64,000 bases of DNA from Opitutales bacterium (GTDB taxonomy: Bacteria; Verrucomicrobiota; Verrucomicrobiia; Opitutales; Seribacteraceae): assembly GCA_028045305.1 (NCBI GenBank), contig JAOFTV010000008.1, positions 18,733-82,732 of the forward strand, written 5' to 3'. Of this stretch, positions 1 to 8,598 are shown piece by piece. The notes below the pieces were generated by a model. That model was not told the DNA's origin and did no database searches. It was given only the letters and a program-made list of their open reading frames with translations. A program made the translations under genes and the position numbers. How positions within the stretch are numbered: the stretch's first letter is position 1; each line of letters begins with the position of its first letter.

Positions 1-234
1 ATGGAAGACGAGAGGGAGATGGTCGGGCGTGAACTTAGGGAGTTGCGTGGGCAGCGTGCTAAGATGCTACGGCCAGCAATGCTCGCTAAAATGGTAGCTG
101 GAAGATTGAGTATGCCTGCAGCTTCAAGGACGGTACATGTTAGTTCCAGGGAAATGGCGTCTCGTTTAGGAAGTGAAATTCCTCGTTTGCAGTTGCGAAA
201 ATACCAAGATTCCGCGTTGGCGGACAATCGGTAG
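1..234 (+). CDS. Probable C-terminal part of a FtsL-like division protein (partial at left edge)
   Basis: The frame is open from the first base, so the true start may lie to the left. The visible 77 residues are basic and begin with a charged, helix-prone stretch rich in Arg, Glu and Leu (about 1-30). This is followed by a segment reading LAKMVAGRLSMPAASRTVHV, which resembles the end of the FtsL periplasmic coiled coil, where a short LGM-P element follows the helix. The position also fits: in dcw clusters ftsL lies between rsmH and ftsI, and this stop codon (TAG) directly abuts the ftsI ATG at 235. No membrane segment is visible; for FtsL it would be to the left of the window. FtsL would link FtsB/FtsQ to the FtsWI synthase. 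The call rests on position and a weak pattern, so a lineage-specific small protein remains possible. Confidence 0.45.
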   Translation: MEDEREMVGRELRELRGQRAKMLRPAMLAKMVAGRLSMPAASRTVHVSSREMASRLGSEIPRLQLRKYQDSALADNR

Positions 235-2031
235 ATGAAAAACGTTTTCATCTCTCCGTACCGCTTCTATCTCGTTTTTTTTGCTATTCTTTTAACGTTC
301 TGTAGTTTGGGCGGAAGGCTCATTCACTTACAGGTTGTAAAGTCTGATAAGTACGAAAGTTTTGCTTTAAATACCCGAAAAAATTTCGTGCCCATCTCTG
401 CCAGGCGTGGGGATTTGGTTGATCGAAAGGGGAACCTGTTGGCGACTACTAGATCTGTTGTGGTAGTGGGGATGGATCCGCAATCACTTCTTGAGGAAGA
501 TTATAAAAAGTTTCCAGCACTTGCTAAGATCTTAGGGCTATTGGTGAAAGATATAGAGCAGGCAGCGAATAAAAAAGTACGATCCGGAACTGAGGATGGT
601 GAATCTATTAAACTCGTTCGTTGGGTTAAGCTAAAGGAAGGGGTCGAGGAAAGTGAATTTAAGCAAATAAAGGAACTTAAAATAAAAGGGGTTTACGGTA
701 ATTATAAGCATTCACGACTTTATCCAAATCAATCCCTTGCGTCTCATTTGCTTGGTTACGTAAATGACGAAGGGAAGGCTTGTATGGGAGTTGAGCTTCT
801 TTCTGATTATTACCTAAAGGGGCAGGACGGTTGGAATGAAATTGAGCGGGATGGAAGAAGGCGTGAAATGCCACAGTATCGGTCATTAGAAGTAGAGGCG
901 AGAAATGGCCTGAATGTGGAACTTACTCTTGATCGGATGGTTCAGGAAATTGTTGAGGATGAACTGAAGCGGATTGTTGAAGAATATGAACCTTTGAGTG
1001 CTAGCATTATCGTGAGTTCTCCGAGAACTGGAGAGATTTTAGCTCTCGGCAATGCACCGACCTTTGATCCAAATTCCTATGGAGAATATCCTCTGGAAAA
1101 TCAAAGAAACCGTGCACTCACTGACCTCTATGAACCTGGCTCAACTTATAAGATCGTGCCTGTTGGGGGTGCTCTTAATGAGGGAATTGTAAATCCGGAT
1201 GATATTATAGATTGTTCCATACCAACTTATCAGGTGGGAAATCGAGTACGTAGGTTACCAAGCGATCATCATCCACTTGGAAAAATAAGCCTGCGAGAGG
1301 TGGTACAAAAATCAAGTAACAGAGGAGCCGCTCAGCTTGGTATAAAATTGGGTTCAAACAGGTTGTATGAATATTCAAAAATGTTCGGGTTTGGAGAGAG
1401 TTCTAACATGGGACTAGTCGGAGAGAGGCGTGGTACTTTACATCATCCAAAGAGATGGGATGGATTAACCATAACCCGTTTGCCTATGGGTCATGCAGTA
1501 GCTGTGTCAGCCATACAGGTGCATGCAGCTATGAGTTCCGTGGCAAATGGCGGAATTTTAATGAAACCAAGTTTGTTAAAGCGTGTATTTGATGAGGAGG
1601 GAAAGACTGTGGTCTCCTTTCAACCTAGACCTGTTAGGCGTGTGGTAAGTGAAAAGGTAGCTAAAGTAATGACTGAAATGCTAGTGTCTGTTGTAAGCAC
1701 AGAAGGGACAGCGGCAAGAGCTAGGATAAGCGGGTATGCAGTTGCTGGAAAAACAGGCACGACCCAAAAGATTATTGATGGAAAATATTCAAATCGGCAC
1801 CATGTCGCATCTTTTTGTGGTTACTTGCCAGCGGACGATCCATTGGTAGCAGTAACCGTTCTTGTAGATGAACCAAACATGAGCAAAGGAAGATTAGGGT
1901 ACGGAGGAAGCGTAGCCGGGCCAGCATTTCAAAGAGTGGCAAAAAAGATAATCGGTTACATGGGTATAAAACCAAAGCCAGCTGAAGTAAGCTTTTTTAA
2001 AGATCTTAATATTAATAAACAAAACTTTTAA
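235..2031 (+). CDS. ftsI: Septal peptidoglycan transpeptidase FtsI (PBP3, class B PBP)
   Basis: Cross-links septal peptidoglycan as partner of FtsW. A single N-terminal membrane segment (about residues 10-33) anchors the protein with the rest in the periplasm. The PBP dimerisation domain spans roughly 50-210 and the transpeptidase domain about 250-570. All three penicillin-binding motifs are present: S303-T-Y-K306 with the acylated serine, S360-S-N362, and K506-T-G508. The length of 598 residues is normal for the family. The ATG directly follows the TAG of the upstream gene, suggesting translational coupling, and murE follows 14 bases after the stop. No PASTA domains are seen at the C-terminus, so it is more FtsI-like than SpoVD/PBP2x-like. 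Confidence 0.95.
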   Translation: MKNVFISPYRFYLVFFAILLTFCSLGGRLIHLQVVKSDKYESFALNTRKNFVPISARRGDLVDRKGNLLATTRSVVVVGMDPQSLLEEDYKKFPALAKILGLLVKDIEQAANKKVRSGTEDGESIKLVRWVKLKEGVEESEFKQIKELKIKGVYGNYKHSRLYPNQSLASHLLGYVNDEGKACMGVELLSDYYLKGQDGWNEIERDGRRREMPQYRSLEVEARNGLNVELTLDRMVQEIVEDELKRIVEEYEPLSASIIVSSPRTGEILALGNAPTFDPNSYGEYPLENQRNRALTDLYEPGSTYKIVPVGGALNEGIVNPDDIIDCSIPTYQVGNRVRRLPSDHHPLGKISLREVVQKSSNRGAAQLGIKLGSNRLYEYSKMFGFGESSNMGLVGERRGTLHHPKRWDGLTITRLPMGHAVAVSAIQVHAAMSSVANGGILMKPSLLKRVFDEEGKTVVSFQPRPVRRVVSEKVAKVMTEMLVSVVSTEGTAARARISGYAVAGKTGTTQKIIDGKYSNRHHVASFCGYLPADDPLVAVTVLVDEPNMSKGRLGYGGSVAGPAFQRVAKKIIGYMGIKPKPAEVSFFKDLNINKQNF

Positions 2032-2045
2032 TTGGGGTAATTATC

Positions 2046-3581
2046 ATGACAGTAGAAACTAACTCAGAAACGATGGAAAGCGTACGCGCTAGAATGTCTG
2101 GTCGAATGGACCTTCGGGAATTGGCTGGTAGAGAAGCCGACTATGTCAGGAGTCGTGGAGACCTACGTCTAAATGCTATATATTCGGACAGTAGAAGAGT
2201 GACTCCGGGATCCGCATTTTTTGCCCTTCCGGGCTTAAGGACAAATGGCAATGAACACTTAAAAGAAGCGGTTAGGCGTGGAGCTCAAGTAATCGTAACA
2301 GATTCTGATGAAGTTGAGATTCCGAGTGGTGCAGTGCGAGTAAAGGTAGATGATGCACGAATTGCTTTAGCAAAATTTTCAAAACGGTATCATAATTCGC
2401 CTGATGAATTGTTAAATGTTGTAGGGGTTACTGGTACAAATGGAAAAACTACAGTTAGTACTTTAACCAGGCACCTTCTTGAATCTCCGGGAAGACCAGT
2501 TGGTTTGGTTGGAACGGTGAAATATCATTTAGGAGATCGGGTTCTTCCGTCATTTAAAACAACACCAGAAGCTGCAGATTTGTATGCATTGTTAAAAAAT
2601 ATGCTTGCGGGAGGGTGTTCGGAAGCGGTCATGGAGGTGAGTTCACATGGGATTCACCAATCCAGGGTGGCTGGATTAAACCTTGAAGTGGCAGCCTTTT
2701 TAAACTTAACCAGGGATCATTTGGATTACCATGGAAATATGGAGACCTATTTTCGTGAAAAAAGGAAATTATTCAACGGTTCGAACGGGCCTCTACCCAA
2801 AATCGTTGTGATCAATGGAGATTGTCCATATGGCAAGAGATTGCTTGAAGAACTTCCTCCACAGGTTCGAGCCTTAAGTTTTGGATTTGATGAGGGGAAT
2901 GATTTTCGGGCAACTGAATTATCAATGGATGAACATGGATCACAATTCATTGTCGAAAGTCCCGCTGGTTCATTGGTTACAACAAGTCCTATGATTGGAA
3001 GGTATAATGTTCTAAATGTACTGGCTTCATTTGCCATTGTTCATGCACTTGGACGTCCCGTATCCGATTCGATTCGAAAATTATCTGGCTTTGGAGGAGT
3101 TGAGGGCAGGATGGAAAGTGTTGAACGGGGGCAGGATTATCGGGTTGTGGTTGATTATGCACATACTCCAGATGCTTTAAGAAATGCACTTGGTATGCTC
3201 AAGGAGTGCACCAAGGGAAAAGTTCGACTTGTCTTTGGTTGTGGTGGAGAGAGAGACCGTGGAAAGCGGTTGGAGATGACACGTGTAGCATGTGCGGGCG
3301 CAGACAGTTCCATTGCAACTGCAGATAATCCAAGAGGAGAAAGTTTAAAATCTATATTTGAAGATATGAGAAAAGGGGTATCTAAACAGGCAGATATTAG
3401 ATTTGTTGAAGATCGGAGAAGGGCGATAAGTCATGCTTTGAATGAAGCAAAGAGCGGAGATTGTGTGTTAATTGCTGGAAAAGGGCATGAATCTTTTCAG
3501 GAGGTCAATGAAACATCTATTCCTTTTGATGATCGTTTAGTAACAGCAGAACTTCTTGATGCTAAACATTTTGCAGGTTAA
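2046..3581 (+). CDS. murE: UDP-MurNAc-tripeptide synthetase MurE (meso-DAP type)
   Basis: Cytoplasmic ATP-dependent ligase that adds the third stem-peptide residue to UDP-MurNAc-L-Ala-D-Glu. Three Mur-ligase domains are recognisable: an N-terminal UDP-binding domain (about 35-115), a central ATPase domain with the P-loop TGTNGKTT at 129-136, and a C-terminal domain. The specificity motif D427-N-P-R430 is the arrangement known from meso-diaminopimelate-adding enzymes, so the wall is predicted to be of the Gram-negative A1-gamma type. Start ATG 2046 has a GGGG stretch upstream. The gene ends two bases before murF. Length (511 aa) is normal. Confidence 0.95.
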   Translation: MTVETNSETMESVRARMSGRMDLRELAGREADYVRSRGDLRLNAIYSDSRRVTPGSAFFALPGLRTNGNEHLKEAVRRGAQVIVTDSDEVEIPSGAVRVKVDDARIALAKFSKRYHNSPDELLNVVGVTGTNGKTTVSTLTRHLLESPGRPVGLVGTVKYHLGDRVLPSFKTTPEAADLYALLKNMLAGGCSEAVMEVSSHGIHQSRVAGLNLEVAAFLNLTRDHLDYHGNMETYFREKRKLFNGSNGPLPKIVVINGDCPYGKRLLEELPPQVRALSFGFDEGNDFRATELSMDEHGSQFIVESPAGSLVTTSPMIGRYNVLNVLASFAIVHALGRPVSDSIRKLSGFGGVEGRMESVERGQDYRVVVDYAHTPDALRNALGMLKECTKGKVRLVFGCGGERDRGKRLEMTRVACAGADSSIATADNPRGESLKSIFEDMRKGVSKQADIRFVEDRRRAISHALNEAKSGDCVLIAGKGHESFQEVNETSIPFDDRLVTAELLDAKHFAG

Positions 3582-3583
3582 GG

Positions 3584-5008
3584 ATGCCCTTTTTTGATCC
3601 AGGAAATTTGGAGAGATGGTCCGGTGGAAATTGGAACCGTATACCCAAAAAAAGGTTAAATGGATTTTCCATTGATGCTCGTACGATTAAAGATGGTGAA
3701 TTTTTTATCGCTATAAAAGCGATGAGAGATGGGCATAAATATTTGCCACAAGCTATGGATCTTGGTGCGGGGGGTGCACTTGTGAGTGATGTGAATGACC
3801 GCATAAACATTCCACAGTTGTTGGTTGATGATACCGTATCTGGCTTTCAGGATATTGCCAGAAATCATCGGAAAAAGTTTAAAAAACCAGTGATTGGAAT
3901 AACTGGAAGTTGTGGGAAAACATCTACTAAAGAAGCACTTGCTCATTTATTGACTGGTTCGATTTCTACGGAGGGAAATTTAAATAATCACTTAGGAGTT
4001 CCTTTGACCTTGTTAAAGATTGAATCGAATAAACATCAATATGCAGTGGTTGAAGCAGGGATCAATCATGTTGGGGATATGGATGAACTTCAAAGGATGA
4101 TCGATCCTGAGCATGTAATTATTACTATGATTGGTGCTTCTCATCTTGAAGGCCTTGGGAATTTAGATTCGGTTGCTGAAGAAAAGATTAAGCTATGGAC
4201 AGAGGCGTCATCGAATTCATGGGCTTTTTTCCCGGAGCAATGTTTGTCATTTGATTGTTTTCGTAGGGCCATGAAAAAAAATGACAACTATGTGGTGCTT
4301 AAAGAGGGTAAGCCCAAATCAGGTAAATGTAAGAAAAACGAAGCCCATTTTGAATTTTCGACTGAAACAACTGAAACTGAGCACAGAGATTCATATTTGC
4401 TGAAAATTTGGCGGTATGAATCTACTGTGCTCTCGGTTTCAATACCCAGAGTTTCTCCAGGAATGGCAAGTAATCTGGCACTAGCTGCTTTAGTTGCATC
4501 CAAGCTGGGAATAACCGATGAAGAAATTTTCGAACGCCTACCCCAATACCGCCCCTCGGCCCTGCGTGGCAATCGCCTGCAGGGTCGAGGGTGCGAATAT
4601 TTCATTGACTGCTACAATGCCAACCCCGCTTCCATGGAAGATTCAGTAAAGTTTTTCCAGGAGGAAAGTTTGGGTAAGAAAAAGTTGTATATTCTCGGAG
4701 GAATGGAAGAACTGGGCGAGGAGAGTGCAGGCTTACACCGTAGTACAGGTACAAAAATATCACTTGAACCTGAAGATACAGTTGCCCTGGTAGGGGAAAA
4801 GGCCTCCTGGTTTGCTTCTGGATTGATGGAATCTGGTGCAAGTGAAAACCAGGTACTTGTTCTTCGGGACTTAGAAGATGCCCGTCCAATAGTGGAAGAT
4901 TTTGAAGGCAATGTACTTTTTAAGGGAAGTCGGTCCAATAAACTCGAAGGACTTGTGCCTTCATGGGCAACTTCAGTTGAGCATGATCTAGGTAATGCAA
5001 AATGCTGA
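3584..5008 (+). CDS. murF: UDP-MurNAc-tripeptide--D-Ala-D-Ala ligase MurF
   Basis: Adds the D-alanyl-D-alanine dipeptide to UDP-MurNAc-tripeptide, the last cytoplasmic step before MraY. The N-terminal domain covers about 20-95. The P-loop is T107-G-S-C-G-K-T-S114, with cysteine where many Mur ligases have Asn/Ser. It is followed by the MurF-typical NNHLGVPLTLL stretch and a C-terminal domain with ECFIDCYNANP-like residues (CYNANPASM around 345). The start lies two bases after the murE stop. The 3' end overlaps mraY by seven bases (ATGCTGA), which implies coupled translation. Ddl, which supplies the dipeptide, is in the same cluster. Confidence 0.94.
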   Translation: MPFFDPGNLERWSGGNWNRIPKKRLNGFSIDARTIKDGEFFIAIKAMRDGHKYLPQAMDLGAGGALVSDVNDRINIPQLLVDDTVSGFQDIARNHRKKFKKPVIGITGSCGKTSTKEALAHLLTGSISTEGNLNNHLGVPLTLLKIESNKHQYAVVEAGINHVGDMDELQRMIDPEHVIITMIGASHLEGLGNLDSVAEEKIKLWTEASSNSWAFFPEQCLSFDCFRRAMKKNDNYVVLKEGKPKSGKCKKNEAHFEFSTETTETEHRDSYLLKIWRYESTVLSVSIPRVSPGMASNLALAALVASKLGITDEEIFERLPQYRPSALRGNRLQGRGCEYFIDCYNANPASMEDSVKFFQEESLGKKKLYILGGMEELGEESAGLHRSTGTKISLEPEDTVALVGEKASWFASGLMESGASENQVLVLRDLEDARPIVEDFEGNVLFKGSRSNKLEGLVPSWATSVEHDLGNAKC

Positions 5009-6147
5009 GTTATTTGCAGTTTTGGGAGGAGTGGTTTGGCCCGTTTCGATTGTTTCAATTTATTTCAGTAAGGTCTGTGGGAGCCGGCGTGACCGCATTG
5101 TTTATCGGCTTTATTGCGGGACCACGTATCATTTCTGCGTTAAGGTTACTGGGGGCTCGACAAGCTTTCAGGAAGAAGGAAGAAGTTGGGGAACTTGCGG
5201 ATTTGCACGAGTTCAAGTCAAAGACTCCGACGATGGGTGGAATTTTGATTTATCTATCAGTAACTATCAGTGCCTTGTTGTGGGCAGAGCCAAATGTTTA
5301 TGTTTTAGCGTCATTATTAACCTACACGATCCTCACGGTGGTAGGCTTTGCGGACGATTATTTAAAAGTAAGCAAAAGCAACAGCAAAGGGCTTCCTGGG
5401 AGGTTGAAACTATTAGGGCAACTCCTTACAACTTTTTGCGTAATTGGACTTCTACTCGGTTCCTGGAGCGAAAATCTGGGTGGTACCGCAAATGGACCTT
5501 TGGAAAGCGCAATCAAAATGAAGGAGTTTTGGGTTCCTTTTTTAAGTTACCCACAAGAGAGCGGTCCTCCCATCCTGCCCCTTGCTTTATTGATTCCTTT
5601 TTTCTTCATTACTCTTTGCGGTTCGAGCAATGCATTGAATCTGACAGATGGACTGGATGGACTTGCGATCGGTTGTACCGTAACAGTGGCACTGACCTAT
5701 GGTATAATGGCATACGCAGCCGGAAATTTCATTATCGCGGATTACCTCAAGGTAAGTTTCGTTCCCGGAACCGGGGAATTGGCGATAGTTTGTGCGGCTT
5801 TACTCGGCGGGAGCCTGGCTTTTTTATGGTACAACGCTCATCCGGCAGAAGTGTTCATGGGGGATACCGGATCTCTGGCTATTGGCGGACTGGTGGGAAT
5901 CATTGCTTTGATGATTCACCAACCTTTGACTCTAATCATAGTGGGGGGAATTTTTGTGATGGAAGCAGGATCTGTTATTCTGCAGGTGGCGTCTTTCAAA
6001 ACACGAGGGAAACGAATCTTTCGGATGTCTCCCATTCATCACCATTTCGAACTCAAAGGATGGAAGGAGACCAAAGTCGTGATCCGTTTTTGGATACTTT
6101 CACTCTTATTTGCCCTGATCGGATTAGCCACTCTCAAAATTAGATAA
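5002..6147 (+). CDS. mraY: Phospho-MurNAc-pentapeptide transferase MraY
   Basis: Integral membrane enzyme that transfers phospho-MurNAc-pentapeptide from UDP to undecaprenyl phosphate, making lipid I. Around ten hydrophobic segments are evident. Family signatures are present: the FADDYLK aspartate pair near 117-122, NLTDGLDG at 213-220, MGDTGS at 286-291 and the histidine triplet at 346-348 in a PIHHHFE context. The ATG at 5002 lies inside the last codons of murF. A long overlapping frame (4995-6143) lacks these motifs and is rejected. Only a few bases separate it from murD. Confidence 0.96.
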   Translation: MLSYLQFWEEWFGPFRLFQFISVRSVGAGVTALFIGFIAGPRIISALRLLGARQAFRKKEEVGELADLHEFKSKTPTMGGILIYLSVTISALLWAEPNVYVLASLLTYTILTVVGFADDYLKVSKSNSKGLPGRLKLLGQLLTTFCVIGLLLGSWSENLGGTANGPLESAIKMKEFWVPFLSYPQESGPPILPLALLIPFFFITLCGSSNALNLTDGLDGLAIGCTVTVALTYGIMAYAAGNFIIADYLKVSFVPGTGELAIVCAALLGGSLAFLWYNAHPAEVFMGDTGSLAIGGLVGIIALMIHQPLTLIIVGGIFVMEAGSVILQVASFKTRGKRIFRMSPIHHHFELKGWKETKVVIRFWILSLLFALIGLATLKIR

Positions 6148-6151
6148 AAAG

Positions 6152-7477
6152 GTGAATGGTTTTTTAGAAAATTTAAGGACTTTGCAACCCATGCCGGTTG
6201 CAATATTAGGCGCGGGAAAGAGCGGGCAAGGAGTTGTGAATTTGCTCGATCGAATGGAATGGGAATATGAAATATTCGATGAGCAGGAGCGGGCTTTTGA
6301 AATGGCGGATGCCCGCAACTGTTCAGTCGTAATTACAAGCCCGGGTTTTAAGCCTAACCACTCCTGGATAATACGTGCAATAGAAGCAGGGAAAGAAATT
6401 CTCAGTGAAGTAGAATTTGGAACTCTTTTTTTAAAAAAACAACGGGTGGTTTCAATTACCGGTACGAATGGGAAAACAAGTGTTACTACTATGTTAGAAC
6501 ATGTTGCTAGAAATTCTCAAATGAAGGTGGTTGCTGGAGGAAACTTGGGAATTCCATTGACTCAATTAGTTGCTGATGGGTTGGGCTCAGAGACGACGGT
6601 ATTTCTTGAGACTAGTTCTTACCAGGCAAGAAATCTAAAATATTTTAAACCCACGGATGTAGTATGGACGAATTTTGCACCTGATCATTTAGATTACCAC
6701 GGAACGAAAAAAGAATATTTTCGTTCAAAATATCGGCTTTTGGAATTAAATGAATTCAAAAAATGTATGGTTGGCAGATCGGTTGTAGATGAGGGGAAGA
6801 AGATGGGGTTTGATTTCCCGGATTCCGTGGAAATTATTGACCCACTTATTAAAGAAAATGTACCCCTTGGGGAAAATCATTTTCTTCTGTCAAATCCTCA
6901 GTTGGAGAACTTAGCATTTGTTGAAAAATGGTTTCTGCATGGTGGAATAAAAAGAAATGAATTTTATAAACTTATAAGAAATTATGTCGGACAGCCTTTT
7001 CGTTTGCAAAAAGTGGAATCCAATATTGAGGGTGTAAACTTTTGGAATGACTCAAAATCTACGAATCTCGCATCCACGATTGCAGCTTGTAAAAGTTTTA
7101 CTCGAAAATTGTTTTGGATAGGAGGAGGACAGAGCAAGGGTGAAGAGATTAAATCCTTTGCCAGTTCCCTTAGGCCTTTTATTGATAAAGCATTTCTCGT
7201 TGGAGATACTGGACCTGAACTTCATCAAATCTTCCAGGACTGCGGGTCCTGGTCCACACTCTGCAAAAATCTAAAAGAGGCAGTAGAGAAAGCAGTTTCC
7301 TTTTCTGGACGATCGGTCGACATTCTTTTTAGTCCTGGATTCGCAAGTTTTGATACCCATGAAAACTATGTGGAAAGAGGAAAAGCTTTCGATCGCATTG
7401 TTTTGGATTTGAAGAAAGCTCGTGAAATAGATACCTCATTATTTGTTCAATCGTTCGCAATACAGACAGGAAGATAA
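6152..7477 (+). CDS. murD: UDP-MurNAc-L-alanine--D-glutamate ligase MurD
   Basis: Adds D-glutamate to UDP-MurNAc-L-Ala in the cytoplasm. The N-terminal Rossmann-type fold begins with VAILGAGKSGQG. The ATPase P-loop TGTNGKT is at about 103-109, and a C-terminal ligase domain follows with WNDSKSTN near 300, a conserved MurD element. The start is uncertain. The GTG at 6152 lies four bases after mraY but has no spaced ribosome site. An ATG at 6191 has AAGGA eleven bases upstream and would still keep the whole fold. The long version is listed because of the tight spacing. The gene ends two bases before the LysM gene. Confidence 0.93.
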   Translation: MNGFLENLRTLQPMPVAILGAGKSGQGVVNLLDRMEWEYEIFDEQERAFEMADARNCSVVITSPGFKPNHSWIIRAIEAGKEILSEVEFGTLFLKKQRVVSITGTNGKTSVTTMLEHVARNSQMKVVAGGNLGIPLTQLVADGLGSETTVFLETSSYQARNLKYFKPTDVVWTNFAPDHLDYHGTKKEYFRSKYRLLELNEFKKCMVGRSVVDEGKKMGFDFPDSVEIIDPLIKENVPLGENHFLLSNPQLENLAFVEKWFLHGGIKRNEFYKLIRNYVGQPFRLQKVESNIEGVNFWNDSKSTNLASTIAACKSFTRKLFWIGGGQSKGEEIKSFASSLRPFIDKAFLVGDTGPELHQIFQDCGSWSTLCKNLKEAVEKAVSFSGRSVDILFSPGFASFDTHENYVERGKAFDRIVLDLKKAREIDTSLFVQSFAIQTGR

Positions 7478-7479
7478 CC

Positions 7480-8541
7480 ATGAAAATAACTAAAGTCTTT
7501 AGTATCCTACTTTCCCTGCATGTCGGGGTTATTTTACTCGTAATGTTTCAACCGAGTTGCCAGACAGCTGGGGTTCGTCAAGGAGCTTCAAAAACTGACC
7601 AGAATGCTTCGCTTGTCCCCGAGCAGTCTTTTAATCAAGCCGAACTACCGGATGAAAAAGCTGCTCAACTGCGTAAACCTGGTGGGATTCCTGCAGATGA
7701 ATTTGCAGCCCCAAGCCGACCTAGGCCAGGCGATCTCATTGTTCCGAGAAAATCCAAGCCCACACCAACGCCAGCCGAGTCACCAAGGATTATTGTTCCT
7801 GTGGAGGAAGGGCCAGTTCCTATGGACTTAAAACCCAAAGACCTTGCAGTCTATAAAATCCAAAAAGGGGACACCTTGTGGGGAATTGCCAGAAAGAACG
7901 GTATATCATTGTCTGATTTATTACAGGCAAATCCAAATATGGACAAAACTGGTCGTCTATCCATTGGGCAAGAAGTTATGATACCTGCTGGAAATGGATA
8001 TTCTCCAGCCCAACAGGCTCCTCGACCTTCAATTCAATCTAATCCAACAGGTGGAGAAACTTACCAAATTGCAAGTGGGGATACACTTTCAAGAATTGCC
8101 AAGAAGCATGGTATTAGGTTGTCCAGTTTATTGCAGGCGAATGGATTGTCGCTTTCTTCCATCATTCGCCCGGGCCAACAATTAAACATTCCGCAGGGAA
8201 ATGGAGACGAAAGTATTCCTGTTCAGCAACAGCCTACAATCATTGTTCCTCCAGGATCTACAACACATGCGGTGCAAAAAGGGGAAAACCTTTCCCGTAT
8301 AGCCTCAATTTATGGAGTTACGGTAGCCCAAATTATGGAGTGGAATGGGCTATCCAATCCTGGGTTGATACGCGTTGGACAATCTTTGATTGTTGCTCAG
8401 GGAACTGCTGATAGCCCTGAAGCCATTATTGAGTCATCCCCTTCTGTGGATTTGGTGCCCACGGATGATGGTGGCTCGTTGCAAGATTTTTTTAATGAAA
8501 GTCCGACAGTGGAGAGACCGATTATTGATGTGTCGGAATAA
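7480..8541 (+). CDS. Exported or anchored protein with three LysM domains
   Basis: Begins with a hydrophobic segment (about 5-24) followed by a cysteine at 27. The residues before that cysteine (QPS) are a poor lipobox, so it may be a lipoprotein or simply membrane-anchored. A Pro-rich linker (about 40-120) precedes three LysM peptidoglycan-binding modules at about 125-169, 195-238 and 263-306. Each starts with a Y/H-x-(I/V)-x-x-G-(D/E)-(T/N)-L pattern and ends with a GQ-x-L-x-(I/V) strand. No catalytic domain such as NlpC/P60, peptidase M23 or amidase is visible, so the protein probably binds septal or periplasmic peptidoglycan rather than cutting it. It sits two bases after murD and 57 bases before ftsW, inside the dcw cluster, which suggests a division-linked role (inference). 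Confidence 0.85.
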   Translation: MKITKVFSILLSLHVGVILLVMFQPSCQTAGVRQGASKTDQNASLVPEQSFNQAELPDEKAAQLRKPGGIPADEFAAPSRPRPGDLIVPRKSKPTPTPAESPRIIVPVEEGPVPMDLKPKDLAVYKIQKGDTLWGIARKNGISLSDLLQANPNMDKTGRLSIGQEVMIPAGNGYSPAQQAPRPSIQSNPTGGETYQIASGDTLSRIAKKHGIRLSSLLQANGLSLSSIIRPGQQLNIPQGNGDESIPVQQQPTIIVPPGSTTHAVQKGENLSRIASIYGVTVAQIMEWNGLSNPGLIRVGQSLIVAQGTADSPEAIIESSPSVDLVPTDDGGSLQDFFNESPTVERPIIDVSE

Positions 8542-8598
8542 GCATGATCGGGAAATGGCGGGATAAGTGGATCAGCATATGGGTGTGAGTATAACAGG

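Noticed and set aside
4995..6143. Long overlapping frame across mraY
   Set aside because: It lacks any family motif, while the alternative frame from 5002 carries every MraY signature.
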